DNA of 64,000 bases from Allopusillimonas sp008369125 (GTDB lineage Bacteria > Pseudomonadota > Gammaproteobacteria > Burkholderiales > Burkholderiaceae_B): positions 1,674,001 to 1,738,000 of the forward strand of contig NZ_VOAY01000001.1 in NCBI RefSeq assembly GCF_008369125.1, read 5' to 3'. Numbering within the stretch: position 1 is the first letter of the stretch; each line of letters opens with the position of its first letter. The notes below the pieces were generated by a model. That model worked only from the letters and a program-made list of their open reading frames with translations, ran no database searches and was not told the DNA's origin. Of this stretch, positions 42,541 through 51,487 are shown piece after piece. The position numbers and the translations under genes are program-made.

Positions 42541-44079
42541 TTAGTCCTTGAAGTCGTAACGGTTTTTCCCCGCGTGTGTCCACGACGGCACACCGTGTGA
42601 AAAGTGCAGCGCGCCGGAGGTAAGCATCAGCGCTTCGTCTTTGGCTGTATGAGCGGTGTTTCCCGCAGCGACAGGTGACATGTCGACAACGGCAATCTGC
42701 GCTTTGTCGGGCTGGTCTTGCCATTGAGACCCCTGCCCTGTCCAAGGATTCCACGCTGTACTATCAGACATCGCAGACTCAGGAAGGTCGGCAGACACGG
42801 GCGAAAAGGTGTTAAGCAGTGGAGGGGCCGGGAACGTTGCGTTAAGAATGTGGCGGCTGCGCTCTATGCGATCTGTAAAGCCTGGATGCTCCGCTGACAC
42901 CAACAGCGGGGTAACAAAAACAGCCAGTTCGGTTTCCACCCGCTGATGTCGGTTTGCACGAAACAGCCCACCCATAAGCGGCAAACGCGCCAGACCGGGA
43001 ATCCCGTCGTTTTGAGCGGCCGACTCGCGCGACAAGAATCCGGCAAGTACCAACGTCTGCCCCGAGCGTACATTGAACTCGGTGACAGCACGGCGTGTTT
43101 TAAGCGACGGACCATTGATGGCCGGCATGCCATTGTCAACGGCACTGACTTCAACCTCAATACGAGAGCGCACCACACCACCACGTTCAAGCTGCGGCGT
43201 AATACGCAACGAGACCCCATAAGGCTTAAATACGGTGCGGCTGTTTCCATCTGCGTCAACCGTGGAATAGGGCACCTCGCCACCCGCGAGAAACTCTGCC
43301 GTAGCACCACTGCGCGCCAGAAGCTGAGGCTGCGCCAGCACCACTGCCTCACCAGATTGCGCCAAAGCCTGTATGCGTGCCGACAGCAAAGCATTTAACC
43401 CAAAATAGCCCGCAACAGTATTGTTTGAATAGGGGCCAGGAAAAACAGACTCACCCGGCCGCGCCTGAAGGTTGCGGGTTCCGGTATCCCACAGCACGCC
43501 CGTTGTTACGCCACCTGACCATGTTCCAGGCCATCGCAATCCGAACTCACGCATGCGTGAACGCGGCACTTCAACAACCTGCACATCAAGAAGCACCATG
43601 CTATCCCAGCCTACCTGACCAGTTAGATCAACGAGTTGCGGATAACGCTGAGCCAGCACGGCAACACGCGCCCGGTCTTCATCAGACAAGAGATCACCCT
43701 CGACGAGGAGTTTGTCACCCATAAGGCTTGTGCGTGCGCCGGGTATGCGAGAAAGCAGCGTCTGCAACTCATTCTGCGCCTGCCTTGCACCCTCAGGTGC
43801 TATCTCGACCCGATACTCACGTCGTCTGCCGTCCCCAGACCATATCTGCACAACACTAGAACCTTCGTTACGAGCAAAAATAATGACTTCTTTGTCATCG
43901 GTGGCGACCGCATGAACAACATGGCCATCGCCCACAGCAACACGCGCTGCATCTGGAAGCGCCAGCACTTTTACCTCGCCCACCTGTAGTTTGAGCAGGG
44001 TCTGTTGTACTGCTTGAACGGGCGCAGCAATTGCCAGCGACCAACCCAGCATCAACAGGCGTGCCCATCGGGCCATCAT
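42541..44079 (-). CDS. cpaC: Tad pilus secretin CpaC/RcpA
   Basis: A 512-residue outer-membrane secretin. The start MMARWARLLMLGWSLAIAAP provides a signal peptide ending PVQA-V. The N-terminal pilus-assembly domain LQVGEVKVLALPDAARVAVGD and a BON-like stretch with TSLMGDKLLVEGDLLSDEDR lead to the secretin core LAQPQLLARSGATAEFLAGGEVP and VRSGQTLVLAGFLSRE. A C-terminal extension of about 100 residues (after VFVTPLLVSAEHPGF) is proline/serine-rich and not conserved. A longer frame upstream to 44175 is unlikely. Confidence 0.93.
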   Translation of the reverse strand: MMARWARLLMLGWSLAIAAPVQAVQQTLLKLQVGEVKVLALPDAARVAVGDGHVVHAVATDDKEVIIFARNEGSSVVQIWSGDGRRREYRVEIAPEGARQAQNELQTLLSRIPGARTSLMGDKLLVEGDLLSDEDRARVAVLAQRYPQLVDLTGQVGWDSMVLLDVQVVEVPRSRMREFGLRWPGTWSGGVTTGVLWDTGTRNLQARPGESVFPGPYSNNTVAGYFGLNALLSARIQALAQSGEAVVLAQPQLLARSGATAEFLAGGEVPYSTVDADGNSRTVFKPYGVSLRITPQLERGGVVRSRIEVEVSAVDNGMPAINGPSLKTRRAVTEFNVRSGQTLVLAGFLSRESAAQNDGIPGLARLPLMGGLFRANRHQRVETELAVFVTPLLVSAEHPGFTDRIERSRHILNATFPAPPLLNTFSPVSADLPESAMSDSTAWNPWTGQGSQWQDQPDKAQIAVVDMSPVAAGNTAHTAKDEALMLTSGALHFSHGVPSWTHAGKNRYDFKD

Positions 44080-44186
44080 GTTTGTTAAAGACCTACAAAG
44101 CTGCCTAAAAAAACTGTTTTGAAGAGAGCCATAGCCACTCATCGAAAGAACGAGGGAAACACTGCGCAGAAACATGATTTGATCCT

Positions 44187-45206
44187 TTATTCAACATCTG
44201 CCAGATGGCCGGAATCATCAACCCATGCCTCGTGTTGATTGCCGTCTTGAAGGGCAAGCTTATGCAAAGCTGCTGCCCCGTCTTGTATAGATGAGGGGGC
44301 AGCACCCGTCGGAGCGTGCATCCATGCGCTTGCCAGTGGAGGAACATGGGGTAGTTGGAAAAGACCAGCCGCTTGTTGCGCACCTACGGGGGTTGGAACC
44401 AGCGCCGGCACATTACGCACGGCTGTATTTCCATAAATGACCCGGACTTTGGTCGATGCCGATGACGCTGGCCTGTTTACGCCCAGCAAACCAGCGAGAT
44501 CGCCACGAGCCGCAACCGTTGTTGCCGCGTCGTCAGACGGCGAGCGCAGCACCGCGGTAAGCGTACCGCCCTGCCTTGCTGCAACAAGTTTTACGGCATC
44601 TTCAGGTGCGGTATCAAGCGTAATGGTGCTATACCCCTCTGCATGGTGGGCGGTTGCGGGGGCTTGCGTGGTACTGGTCCCAGTTGCCAGCACCAGTACA
44701 CCCTGCAGCAGCGGCGCGGTAATGCGACGCCGTTGATGGTCAAAAGATACGTACAGATCAATCAGATCACCAGGCTTAAGTAGCCCCGAGACTGAGTTGA
44801 TGGCGTCAACAGGCATGGTGACTGCCCGACGCCCAGCAGAAAGTACACGAGAAAATGCTGTATCGTGGGTCGCATCAGCGTGAACGGGGAGCAGCAGATC
44901 TCCAGCCAGCAGTGGCGTCTTTAACACAGCCCCCAAGAGTTCTTTGTGGCGCTCTGGCGGCAAGCTATCGCTGGGAGCAAGCTCTTCCGGATAAGGCCTT
45001 ACTGCAAAATGGTCCAGCTCAAGTACCGTACCGGCCTCCAGATCAATAGCCGCCACCAGCCTGTCAATGGTGGCAACCCTGCTGATCGCCTCAAGCTGCA
45101 ACTGACGGCCATGCAAGTATTGACGTGCCGCCCAGGCTGCACACAGGCCAGCGGCTATGGCAAGCGTCAACGCCAGCAAGGAAGGGTTTATACGCGAAAA
45201 CCGCAT
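44187..45206 (-). CDS. cpaB: Tad pilus protein CpaB/RcpC
   Basis: A 339-residue protein. The start MRFSRINPSLLALTLAIAAG at 45206 has a near-perfect ribosome site CAGGAGG. One N-terminal transmembrane helix is followed by an SAF domain (IDRLVAAIDLEAGTVLELDHF) and the Flp-pilus assembly RcpC/CpaB domain with RRAVTMPVDAINSVSGLLKPGDLIDLYVSF. In this family it may link secretin to peptidoglycan. A 107-base gap separates it from cpaC. Confidence 0.92.
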   Translation of the reverse strand: MRFSRINPSLLALTLAIAAGLCAAWAARQYLHGRQLQLEAISRVATIDRLVAAIDLEAGTVLELDHFAVRPYPEELAPSDSLPPERHKELLGAVLKTPLLAGDLLLPVHADATHDTAFSRVLSAGRRAVTMPVDAINSVSGLLKPGDLIDLYVSFDHQRRRITAPLLQGVLVLATGTSTTQAPATAHHAEGYSTITLDTAPEDAVKLVAARQGGTLTAVLRSPSDDAATTVAARGDLAGLLGVNRPASSASTKVRVIYGNTAVRNVPALVPTPVGAQQAAGLFQLPHVPPLASAWMHAPTGAAPSSIQDGAAALHKLALQDGNQHEAWVDDSGHLADVE

Positions 45207-45220
45207 AGGAGACCTCCTGA

Positions 45221-46072
45221 TTATCGGGTATGGTGAACATAGAGAAAGAAGCCCTGCGCCGTATCCAGAAAGAACAGAAACAGCTCCTCGCCGTGTTGCT
45301 GCCATAGTTGCCAAGACGGGACGCTCAACTCCGAAGACATAGGAAGCAATGCTGACCAGCCTTGGCTACGCAAGCGTGAAGCAAGCTGATGACGCAAAAT
45401 GGCTGCCGACGCAGGCATGCGATAAAGGGTTTGTATTACGCCTCGCGCAGGCTCTGCAGCCTGTGTGGGTGGCCCTACAGTGTCATCGCCCCATTGCGCA
45501 AGCTTGGTGGCGTGCGTTGGTAGCCATGCGTATGCGTGGTGGTCTGCCACTGGCAAGTTTGGCAAGCCCGCAAAAGACAGTACAGAAACCCGGCCGGCAC
45601 TGCTTTCTGGGTGCTCGCTTACGCGCCATATCTCGGCCAACCAGTGGGCTTCTTCGCTTACCCCAGAAAGTATCGCCAGCCCAGGCGATACCAGTATGCG
45701 TTGGAACACGTCTTGATGATCTGCCAGCGCTTCGGCCACCCGGGCCACCGACTGCGTTGCGGTAAACGGCTTTATATGCAAAGGAATGGCCGCCACATCA
45801 ATAGGCTGAACAGGCTGCCAAACAAGGCCTGGCACCTGCATGTTATTAAGACGTGACGCCACGTCGGCGTGGGCCGAACCGAATGGCAGTAGCGCATAGC
45901 CGGATGTCAGGCAAATAACCCTGAGCGGAGATACTAGCCGTAGCAACACGCATGAAGCTGGATAACGAAAGGCATATGCGCAGAACAACCATGCCGCCTG
46001 CAGCCGTCTAAGAACCAGCACAACCTTTATCTCTGCCAGTATGAGTAAAAATCGACACATATCAGCACGCAT
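45221..46072 (-). CDS. Unknown exported protein of the Tad locus
   Basis: A 283-residue protein that I do not recognise. It begins two bases after the TadE-like stop (TGAGCATG), so it is clearly part of the operon. A hydrophobic, cysteine-containing N-terminus leads to SGYALLPFGSAHA-D, which looks like a signal peptide cleavage site near residue 70, so the true start may be an internal GTG. The mature part (about 215 residues) is soluble, with no clear repeats; its C-terminus is rich in aromatics (WQLWQQHGEELFLFFLDTAQ). TadD, TadZ and TadV have no obvious counterpart here, and this protein does not resemble them. It is probably a periplasmic accessory factor. Confidence 0.7.
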   Translation of the reverse strand: MRADMCRFLLILAEIKVVLVLRRLQAAWLFCAYAFRYPASCVLLRLVSPLRVICLTSGYALLPFGSAHADVASRLNNMQVPGLVWQPVQPIDVAAIPLHIKPFTATQSVARVAEALADHQDVFQRILVSPGLAILSGVSEEAHWLAEIWRVSEHPESSAGRVSVLSFAGLPNLPVADHHAYAWLPTHATKLAQWGDDTVGPPTQAAEPARGVIQTLYRMPASAAILRHQLASRLRSQGWSALLPMSSELSVPSWQLWQQHGEELFLFFLDTAQGFFLYVHHTR

Positions 46073-46074
46073 GC

Positions 46075-46932
46075 TCAGTGTGCTGAGGCGCTTGACGCAG
46101 TGGACGTCAAATGTGATCGAGGAACCCTACCCTCCCACCGAGCGATCCAGTCTGTGGTGACAGACGGGCGATGCCAGGCTGCGTCGACGGGTTCCATCAC
46201 CCGACTCACTCTTTCAGCCAAGCGTAACGAAGCCTGAGCACTGCGCCGCCAGGCGAACCAAGAGTGGCCTGTGCGCGCAGCCACACCACCGTCATGACTC
46301 GCATGACCGGCCCCCGCCAGCAGAACAGTGTGGCGGTGCAAAAATTTATTACTGGCCAAAGGTAAACCAGCAGTAGAACCATCAGGGATGCTTGTGGTGA
46401 CCTCTTGAATGCTTGAACCTGAACCCACGGGGGTTATGACACCACCGGGCCCGCGCCAGGGCATGCGCACAGTTGCCGTCACGACAGGGTGATTACCCAT
46501 GCCCCAGTCATGCCTCAACCCCCTGGCGTAGGTACCCGTACCCCCTGGCTGAGCATGGGCCGGTAACTGGCCATATCGTGCAGGCAATACCTGTGGCACA
46601 TGTGCACCATGCACCAGAGAAAGGCCTTGCAGATCAAGCCAACGCTGAGCATCTTGACCAAGGAAAAACCTGTCTGCTCGGGCGATAGAGCGATGTTGTT
46701 GAGGCGTGTGGTCGCTACGTGCAACCATAAACGCAGCAACGCTGCTGGCATGCTGGGCCGTCATGCCTATGTCTTGGAGCCTGCCCAACCAGCCTGTGGC
46801 CACAAAGAAGGCAAGGAGCAAGCCAAACACCACCACGCCTTCTGCCATGGCCTGCCCGGCCTGACGATGAAAAACGCCCGTTTGGCCACCGGAGTGCCAC
46901 TGCCCGCCGAACAGTGTGCTGCCGTTACTCAT
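46075..46932 (-). CDS. TadE-like pseudopilin
   Basis: A 285-residue protein. The start at 46932 is preceded by GGAGGGG and overlaps the upstream TadG-like gene by eight bases. FHRQAGQAMAEGVVVFGLLLAFF is a TadE-type prepilin motif with Gly before the cleavage site and Glu at +5, followed by a hydrophobic helix. The remaining 220 residues are predicted outside, rich in Gly, His and Ser. It is larger than typical TadE (about 150-200). Confidence 0.8.
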   Translation of the reverse strand: MSNGSTLFGGQWHSGGQTGVFHRQAGQAMAEGVVVFGLLLAFFVATGWLGRLQDIGMTAQHASSVAAFMVARSDHTPQQHRSIARADRFFLGQDAQRWLDLQGLSLVHGAHVPQVLPARYGQLPAHAQPGGTGTYARGLRHDWGMGNHPVVTATVRMPWRGPGGVITPVGSGSSIQEVTTSIPDGSTAGLPLASNKFLHRHTVLLAGAGHASHDGGVAARTGHSWFAWRRSAQASLRLAERVSRVMEPVDAAWHRPSVTTDWIARWEGRVPRSHLTSTASSASAH

Positions 46933-48259
46933 GTACCCCTCCAAACCTGGTATTGCCCGGCGCGTCAGGATGCGCCGCCAACCGGGCCTGCCAATAAGGA
47001 TGAAACAGATTGGGGCGCTCGTGCGCACCATCTGTGCGCCTATGAGGTCTTGCAAAAAAGCTCTGGCCAGCCGCCTGCGTGGTGATTAAGAGCCCCTCTG
47101 GCCCTAGATGCCTTAGTGTTAGCGCAAAAAATAAAGGTCGACGTACCGCCGTAGGCGACGTATCAAAGTGCGCTGGTAAGCCTCCACCCTGCCAGCGTTG
47201 TCTGGCAGATGCCGCACGCGAGGTAGCCAAAGGGTTACCCGTGCCCGTAATAATGTCCCAGTTGGTCGCCTCACTAACCCAGCGCCAAAAGTCACGGTCA
47301 GAGAAATTTTCTGGCGCATTGGTGACATGTGGTTGGGACAACGGTATGGAAGATCTGGCTGGAATCCACCCCCAGCCCATCGGATACTCGCGGTAATAGC
47401 ACCCTACCCAACGGTTGAACCGCAGGGCATGAAATGACTGAGTGTCTACGGACTGCCAGATACCTTGTCGATCAAGATAGGTTGAGCCACGACGTCGAAG
47501 CTGATGGCGCAATACCGCGCAAACCGGATGCACGGACCAGGTATTAAAGCCGGTTTGGTGACGCCGACCAAGAAAGCCATACAAGCCGGCGGCCTGCCGA
47601 ACCAGTTGCCGCAATGCACCTTGCCCTGACTGCAATTGGACATAACCGGGCCAGGCATCGGCATCTATACTTAAGTTAAACCTGAAGTCATCAGGCAGTT
47701 CGGGATAATTGCGCGCAAGTATGTGGCGTATGGCATGATCGCGTACAGCGGGCAACCCACGCACAATCTCGTGCTGCACTGCCACCAGCACCTCACGGAC
47801 GGTTTTGTCATGTGACGCATAGGCAGCAGCCAGTTCACCCTGAGTTACTGCAAGGCGCTTAAACCCCGCTGCACGGCGTGCGGCAGCATAAGCGGCCCCA
47901 TGTAAAGGGCCAAACAGCATGCCAAGCAAATAGTGGGGGGGGTTGCCTACGGCCACCTGCCGGGCCTGCGCATCACCCAGCAACGACCAGGAGCCCAGGG
48001 TAACCAGATGCGCCATGGCAACCTGGTGACCCGTATGCGCCCGGTTAATATACGCAAGCATGTTAAGCGCGCGCGCCTGCACTTGTGCGCCGCTGTATGC
48101 TGCGGCGTCAAGTGCATGGAACTGACGAGATTTGGCGGCGGCAACCTGGCCCACCATGAAATACCGCAACATGGCCGCCGCAAGCAGGCCGACCATAATC
48201 ATGCCAAGCACCAGCGCCTGCCCTGCTTGCGAGCCAGGTAACACACTGGCTCGCCCCAT
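46925..48259 (-). CDS. TadG-like pilus assembly protein
   Basis: A 444-residue protein with an N-terminal AGQALVLGMIMVGLLAAAMLR segment of the TadG/TadE-like kind (one membrane helix) and a large exported domain. No VWA signature (DxSxS) is seen, unlike many TadG proteins. Its ATG overlaps the flp stop codon by one base (TAATG), so the two are translationally coupled. Confidence 0.78.
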   Translation of the reverse strand: MGRASVLPGSQAGQALVLGMIMVGLLAAAMLRYFMVGQVAAAKSRQFHALDAAAYSGAQVQARALNMLAYINRAHTGHQVAMAHLVTLGSWSLLGDAQARQVAVGNPPHYLLGMLFGPLHGAAYAAARRAAGFKRLAVTQGELAAAYASHDKTVREVLVAVQHEIVRGLPAVRDHAIRHILARNYPELPDDFRFNLSIDADAWPGYVQLQSGQGALRQLVRQAAGLYGFLGRRHQTGFNTWSVHPVCAVLRHQLRRRGSTYLDRQGIWQSVDTQSFHALRFNRWVGCYYREYPMGWGWIPARSSIPLSQPHVTNAPENFSDRDFWRWVSEATNWDIITGTGNPLATSRAASARQRWQGGGLPAHFDTSPTAVRRPLFFALTLRHLGPEGLLITTQAAGQSFFARPHRRTDGAHERPNLFHPYWQARLAAHPDAPGNTRFGGVHE

Positions 48260-48549
48260 TATTTGCCGCCCTTGGCGTTACCCGTGAACGACTGGAGTGT
48301 TTTTGAATTTGTTTGCTTGACGGCAGACTGGGCTGCTGCCCGCGCCTGACGAGACTGCCTGGAACCATCTTCACCCGCGAGTTCACGGGCCATGGCTGCA
48401 GTTTGCGAACGCAAAACCTGGCCAAAAGACTGGTAGACCGCGATGGCTGCGACGGCCACGAGTGCGACCACGATTAAATACTCGGACATGGCCTGCCCGC
48501 GTTGGCCGTGCCTGCGACGCTGTGCGTAATTACGATGACGAAAATGCAT
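48259..48549 (-). CDS. flp: Flp-type IVb pilin with long C-terminal tail
   Basis: A 96-residue prepilin. The start ATG at 48549 is preceded by CAGGAGAG. A basic leader of 18 residues (MHFRHRNYAQRRRHGQRG) precedes cleavage before QAMSEYLIVVALVAVAAIA, the classic Flp G/xxxxEY motif and hydrophobic helix. After it comes a polar tail of about 45 residues, making it longer than typical Flp (about 50-70). A prepilin peptidase (TadV) gene is not in the locus. Translation start and ribosome site are inside a perfect inverted repeat (see that entry). An in-frame GTG at 48588 is an alternative start. Confidence 0.88.
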   Translation of the reverse strand: MHFRHRNYAQRRRHGQRGQAMSEYLIVVALVAVAAIAVYQSFGQVLRSQTAAMARELAGEDGSRQSRQARAAAQSAVKQTNSKTLQSFTGNAKGGK

Positions 48550-48587
48550 GATGCTCTCCTGTCTGACGATCAGGAGAGCATCATGCA
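48545..48587 (-). promoter_or_regulatory. 17-bp perfect inverted repeat over the flp ribosome site and start codon
   Basis: Arms TGCATGATGCTCTCCTG (48545-48561) and its exact reverse complement (48571-48587) flank a nine-base loop. In the flp mRNA the 3' arm contains both the Shine-Dalgarno CAGGAGAG and the AUG, so they would be paired in a strong hairpin. The stem is followed by UUUU. It could repress translation until opened, or partly terminate transcription. Confidence 0.85.
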
Positions 48588-48688
48588 CGGTACGACGTGC
48601 CCCGCCAATTCGGAGATGCCGACATGGGCGAAACCGTCAGCAGCCCGACAAAGTTACCTTGTCATCGGCCTGCGGTACAGTAAATTGC

Positions 48689-49393
48689 CTAGGCTGGGGC
48701 GCCTACTTTAACGCGCAACTCGCCCAAACCATCAATGGCGGCTGTCATTACATCACCTTCAACAACTGCAGCTACGCCTTCGGGCGTACCCGTAAAGAGA
48801 AGATCGCCCGCTTTTAGTTCGAACAGATTGGAGAGGTAGGCGAGTGACTCGGCAACACTCCATATCAAATCTGACAGATTACCGTGCTGACGAGCTTGAC
48901 CATTGACGTTCAGGCTGATGTTGCCAGACTCCAGTACACCCGTCTCGCTAAGGGCATGCAAAGGACCGATGGGGGCCGAATCATCAAAGGCTTTGCCAAC
49001 TTCCCATGGTCGCCCCTGCTTCTTGGCTTCGCCTTGCAGGTCACGTCGTGTCATGTCTAGCCCAATGGCATAACCCCAGATACACGCTTGGGCCTGCTCG
49101 GGTGTGAGATGACGACCACCCGCGCTTAAGGCAACCACCAACTCAACTTCATGATGCAGATTGCTGGTTTGCTGCGGGTAGGGCATTAGGCCGGTTTCAC
49201 CGTCAGCCACCTGCAACAAGGCGTCAGCCGGCTTGCAAAAGAAGAATGGATCTTCACGGCCCGTGAAACCCATTTCTTTGGCGTGCTCGGCATAATTGCG
49301 CCCGACACAGTAAACGCGACGCACGGGAAACACAGAAGCCGAGTTTGCAACGTTGAGCGAAGGCTGCTCAGGAAAGGGGATAACGGTATCCAT
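48689..49393 (-). CDS. Fumarylacetoacetate hydrolase family protein
   Basis: A 234-residue FAH-fold hydrolase. VYCVGRNYAEHAKEMG, DPFFFCKPADALL, HHEVELVVALSAGG (metal-binding acidic residues) and GDLLFTGTPEGVAAV match the short FAH proteins such as fumarylpyruvate hydrolase and acylpyruvate/oxaloacetate-acting enzymes. The substrate cannot be fixed; no catabolic partners are adjacent. It starts where the ppa stop ends, so they are adjacent without a gap. Confidence 0.88.
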   Translation of the reverse strand: MDTVIPFPEQPSLNVANSASVFPVRRVYCVGRNYAEHAKEMGFTGREDPFFFCKPADALLQVADGETGLMPYPQQTSNLHHEVELVVALSAGGRHLTPEQAQACIWGYAIGLDMTRRDLQGEAKKQGRPWEVGKAFDDSAPIGPLHALSETGVLESGNISLNVNGQARQHGNLSDLIWSVAESLAYLSNLFELKAGDLLFTGTPEGVAAVVEGDVMTAAIDGLGELRVKVGAPA

Positions 49394-49930
49394 TCAAGCT
49401 GCTCCAGTTTGGTAACGTGCAATACTGTCGGAGATTTCTTTGAGTGCGACTTCAGGGCCTTCCCAGCCTTGCATTTTGACCCATTTGCCGGTTTCGAGAT
49501 CTTTGTAGTGTTCGAAAAAGTGCTGAATGCGGGTGAGTTCTTCTGAAGGCAGGTCTTGCGGGGTCTTTATATTGCGATACGGTGGGTAAATTTTATCGAC
49601 CGGCACCGCGAGAAGCTTGGCATCGCCGCCTGCTTCATCTTCCATTTTGAGCACACCAATAGCACGTGCACGGATAACTGCGCCCACCTGAATGGCAAAA
49701 GGGGCAAGAACGAGCACGTCGACCGGGTCACCATCATCAGAGATAGTCTGAGGAATGTAGCCATAATTGCATGGATAGTGCATGGCGGTGAGCAAGAATC
49801 GGTCAACAAACACGGTGCCAGAGTCTTTATCAACCTCATATTTGACCGGGTCGGCATTCATGGGAATTTCGACCACAACATTAAATTCGGCCGGCGCGTT
49901 ATCGCCGGCAGGTACTCGATCTAAGCTCAT
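49394..49930 (-). CDS. ppa: Inorganic pyrophosphatase
   Basis: A 178-residue family I enzyme that hydrolyses pyrophosphate. KYEVDKDSGTVFVDRFL, YPCNYGYIPQTISDDGDPVDVLVLAP (metal-binding aspartates) and DKIYPPYRNIKTPQDLPSEE are characteristic. Length is normal for bacteria (about 175). Confidence 0.97.
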   Translation of the reverse strand: MSLDRVPAGDNAPAEFNVVVEIPMNADPVKYEVDKDSGTVFVDRFLLTAMHYPCNYGYIPQTISDDGDPVDVLVLAPFAIQVGAVIRARAIGVLKMEDEAGGDAKLLAVPVDKIYPPYRNIKTPQDLPSEELTRIQHFFEHYKDLETGKWVKMQGWEGPEVALKEISDSIARYQTGAA

Positions 49931-49963
49931 GCTTGCTTCAGCCTTACTGTAAATGAGAAAAAA

Positions 49964-51484
49964 TCAGTCTCGTCCGGAACCGCTACGAGGACGATCAGAC
50001 GTTTGTGACAGATCGACACCAGGAATGGGCGCACTGTCGAAATATTCATCAAAATCAGCGGTGTCGTTTTTGGCGATAACCCCCCCCGCCCCACCAGCAG
50101 GTGGCACTTTGTCATGCGGTGCAGCCGGCTCGGGGATTTTAGTATCATCATCCATGATAAAGTCGGCAGCACTTGCCGCCATGGGCACGACGTAATCATG
50201 TGAAAAACCCATGCCGCCAACTTTTCCTGCTTCGACCATTGTCGGATCGCCACGTGTATCAGCGGCTGGCAGGGCCTTGTTGGCTGGAAGCACTGGCAGC
50301 GCGCCAACCACTCCTGCCGCCAGACGCCAGTGTTTCATGGCATCGTCTGTACGACCCAGACGGTCATAAAGGGTACCTAGCAGCGCATGAATACGCATAT
50401 CGCTGCGTAGCTTCATGCTGCGCAGCAGATAGCGTTCGCCTTGCCCCCACAGCTCACCGGTAAGGCAAAGCTTACCCAGCGCCGACAGTAGCGCGGGGTC
50501 ATTGGGATGGTTTTTAACCCAGCCTTCGGCCTTGCTGAGACGCCGGGCCACCTGCTCAGCAGGGCATTGCGCATAGGCGCTTAGCAGGCGCGATTCAGGC
50601 TTAATGTTAAGCGCCGCCTCAAAGATACGGGAGGCCTCGTCATAATTGCCCTGCCCCGTTTGTATGGTAGCTGCCGCCAACGCAATATCGGGCAAGGTAC
50701 GCTCGTCAGCCTTGAGATCACCCCAAATGCTCTTGAAGCCTTCAACCCCGCCATCACGAAGGCGCGCCGCCGCAGACGTTTCTATGAGCTGTACAGCCTC
50801 GGCTTTGTCGATGACGCCGCGGCGAGCCAGAACGCGTGTAAGTTCGTAGACGCGGTCGTGGTTATGCAGCTGAAGATGGGCTCGAAGCAACAGTTTTGTT
50901 GCATGAAAATACCGTGAACTGGCGTCTTGCAGGGGCTTTAGTAACTCTAGCGCCTCTTGCGGACGGTTTTGGTCAAGACACATTTCGGCGGCGACAATAG
51001 CTGTGGCCTCACCCAGCCTTGGGTTGCCTGCCGCGCTTGCTTTAGCCAGCGCTAGTGCTTCGTCACGGCGGCCGTATTCACCCAAATGATGGTTGGCACG
51101 GGCAGACGCCAGGCCCGCCAATACTTTTCTGCCACCTGAGCGCGTGCGGCCCAGCAATTTTGAGAGATCTTTCTCGGCTTCGGTATAACGCCCCTCAAGA
51201 ATTTTGATCCAGCCACTTTCAAGCAGCTCATGATCACGCTTCTGGGCCCTCAGGCTACGCCACGAGCGGAAGCGCTCGGGGCCGCCACTAACCCATGCCA
51301 AAACCCGCAGGCATACGTACAAAATAATAAAGAGGGCCAGCAGCAAGAGCACAGCCAGCGTCAGTGAGAGCTCAATGCGCCATGGCTGTGCAATGATGAG
51401 TACGTTGCCGCTATGCTCGCGCAACACCAGTGCCAGTGCAACAGCAGCAATAAAAACGAGAATTGTCCAGATTAAGGCTTTCAT
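49964..51484 (-). CDS. hemY: HemY-type TPR protein (heme cluster)
   Basis: A 506-residue inner-membrane protein of the proteobacterial HemY family, unrelated to the Bacillus oxidase of the same name. Two N-terminal membrane helices (about 1-22 and 40-62) precede FRSWRSLRAQKRDHELLESGWIKILEGRY and TPR-like helices to about residue 400. The C-terminal 80 residues are disordered-looking, with QTSDRPRSGSGRD at the end. It starts three bases after hemX. It is thought to support tetrapyrrole synthesis but its exact role is unclear. Confidence 0.92.
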   Translation of the reverse strand: MKALIWTILVFIAAVALALVLREHSGNVLIIAQPWRIELSLTLAVLLLLALFIILYVCLRVLAWVSGGPERFRSWRSLRAQKRDHELLESGWIKILEGRYTEAEKDLSKLLGRTRSGGRKVLAGLASARANHHLGEYGRRDEALALAKASAAGNPRLGEATAIVAAEMCLDQNRPQEALELLKPLQDASSRYFHATKLLLRAHLQLHNHDRVYELTRVLARRGVIDKAEAVQLIETSAAARLRDGGVEGFKSIWGDLKADERTLPDIALAAATIQTGQGNYDEASRIFEAALNIKPESRLLSAYAQCPAEQVARRLSKAEGWVKNHPNDPALLSALGKLCLTGELWGQGERYLLRSMKLRSDMRIHALLGTLYDRLGRTDDAMKHWRLAAGVVGALPVLPANKALPAADTRGDPTMVEAGKVGGMGFSHDYVVPMAASAADFIMDDDTKIPEPAAPHDKVPPAGGAGGVIAKNDTADFDEYFDSAPIPGVDLSQTSDRPRSGSGRD

Positions 51485-51487
51485 GGC

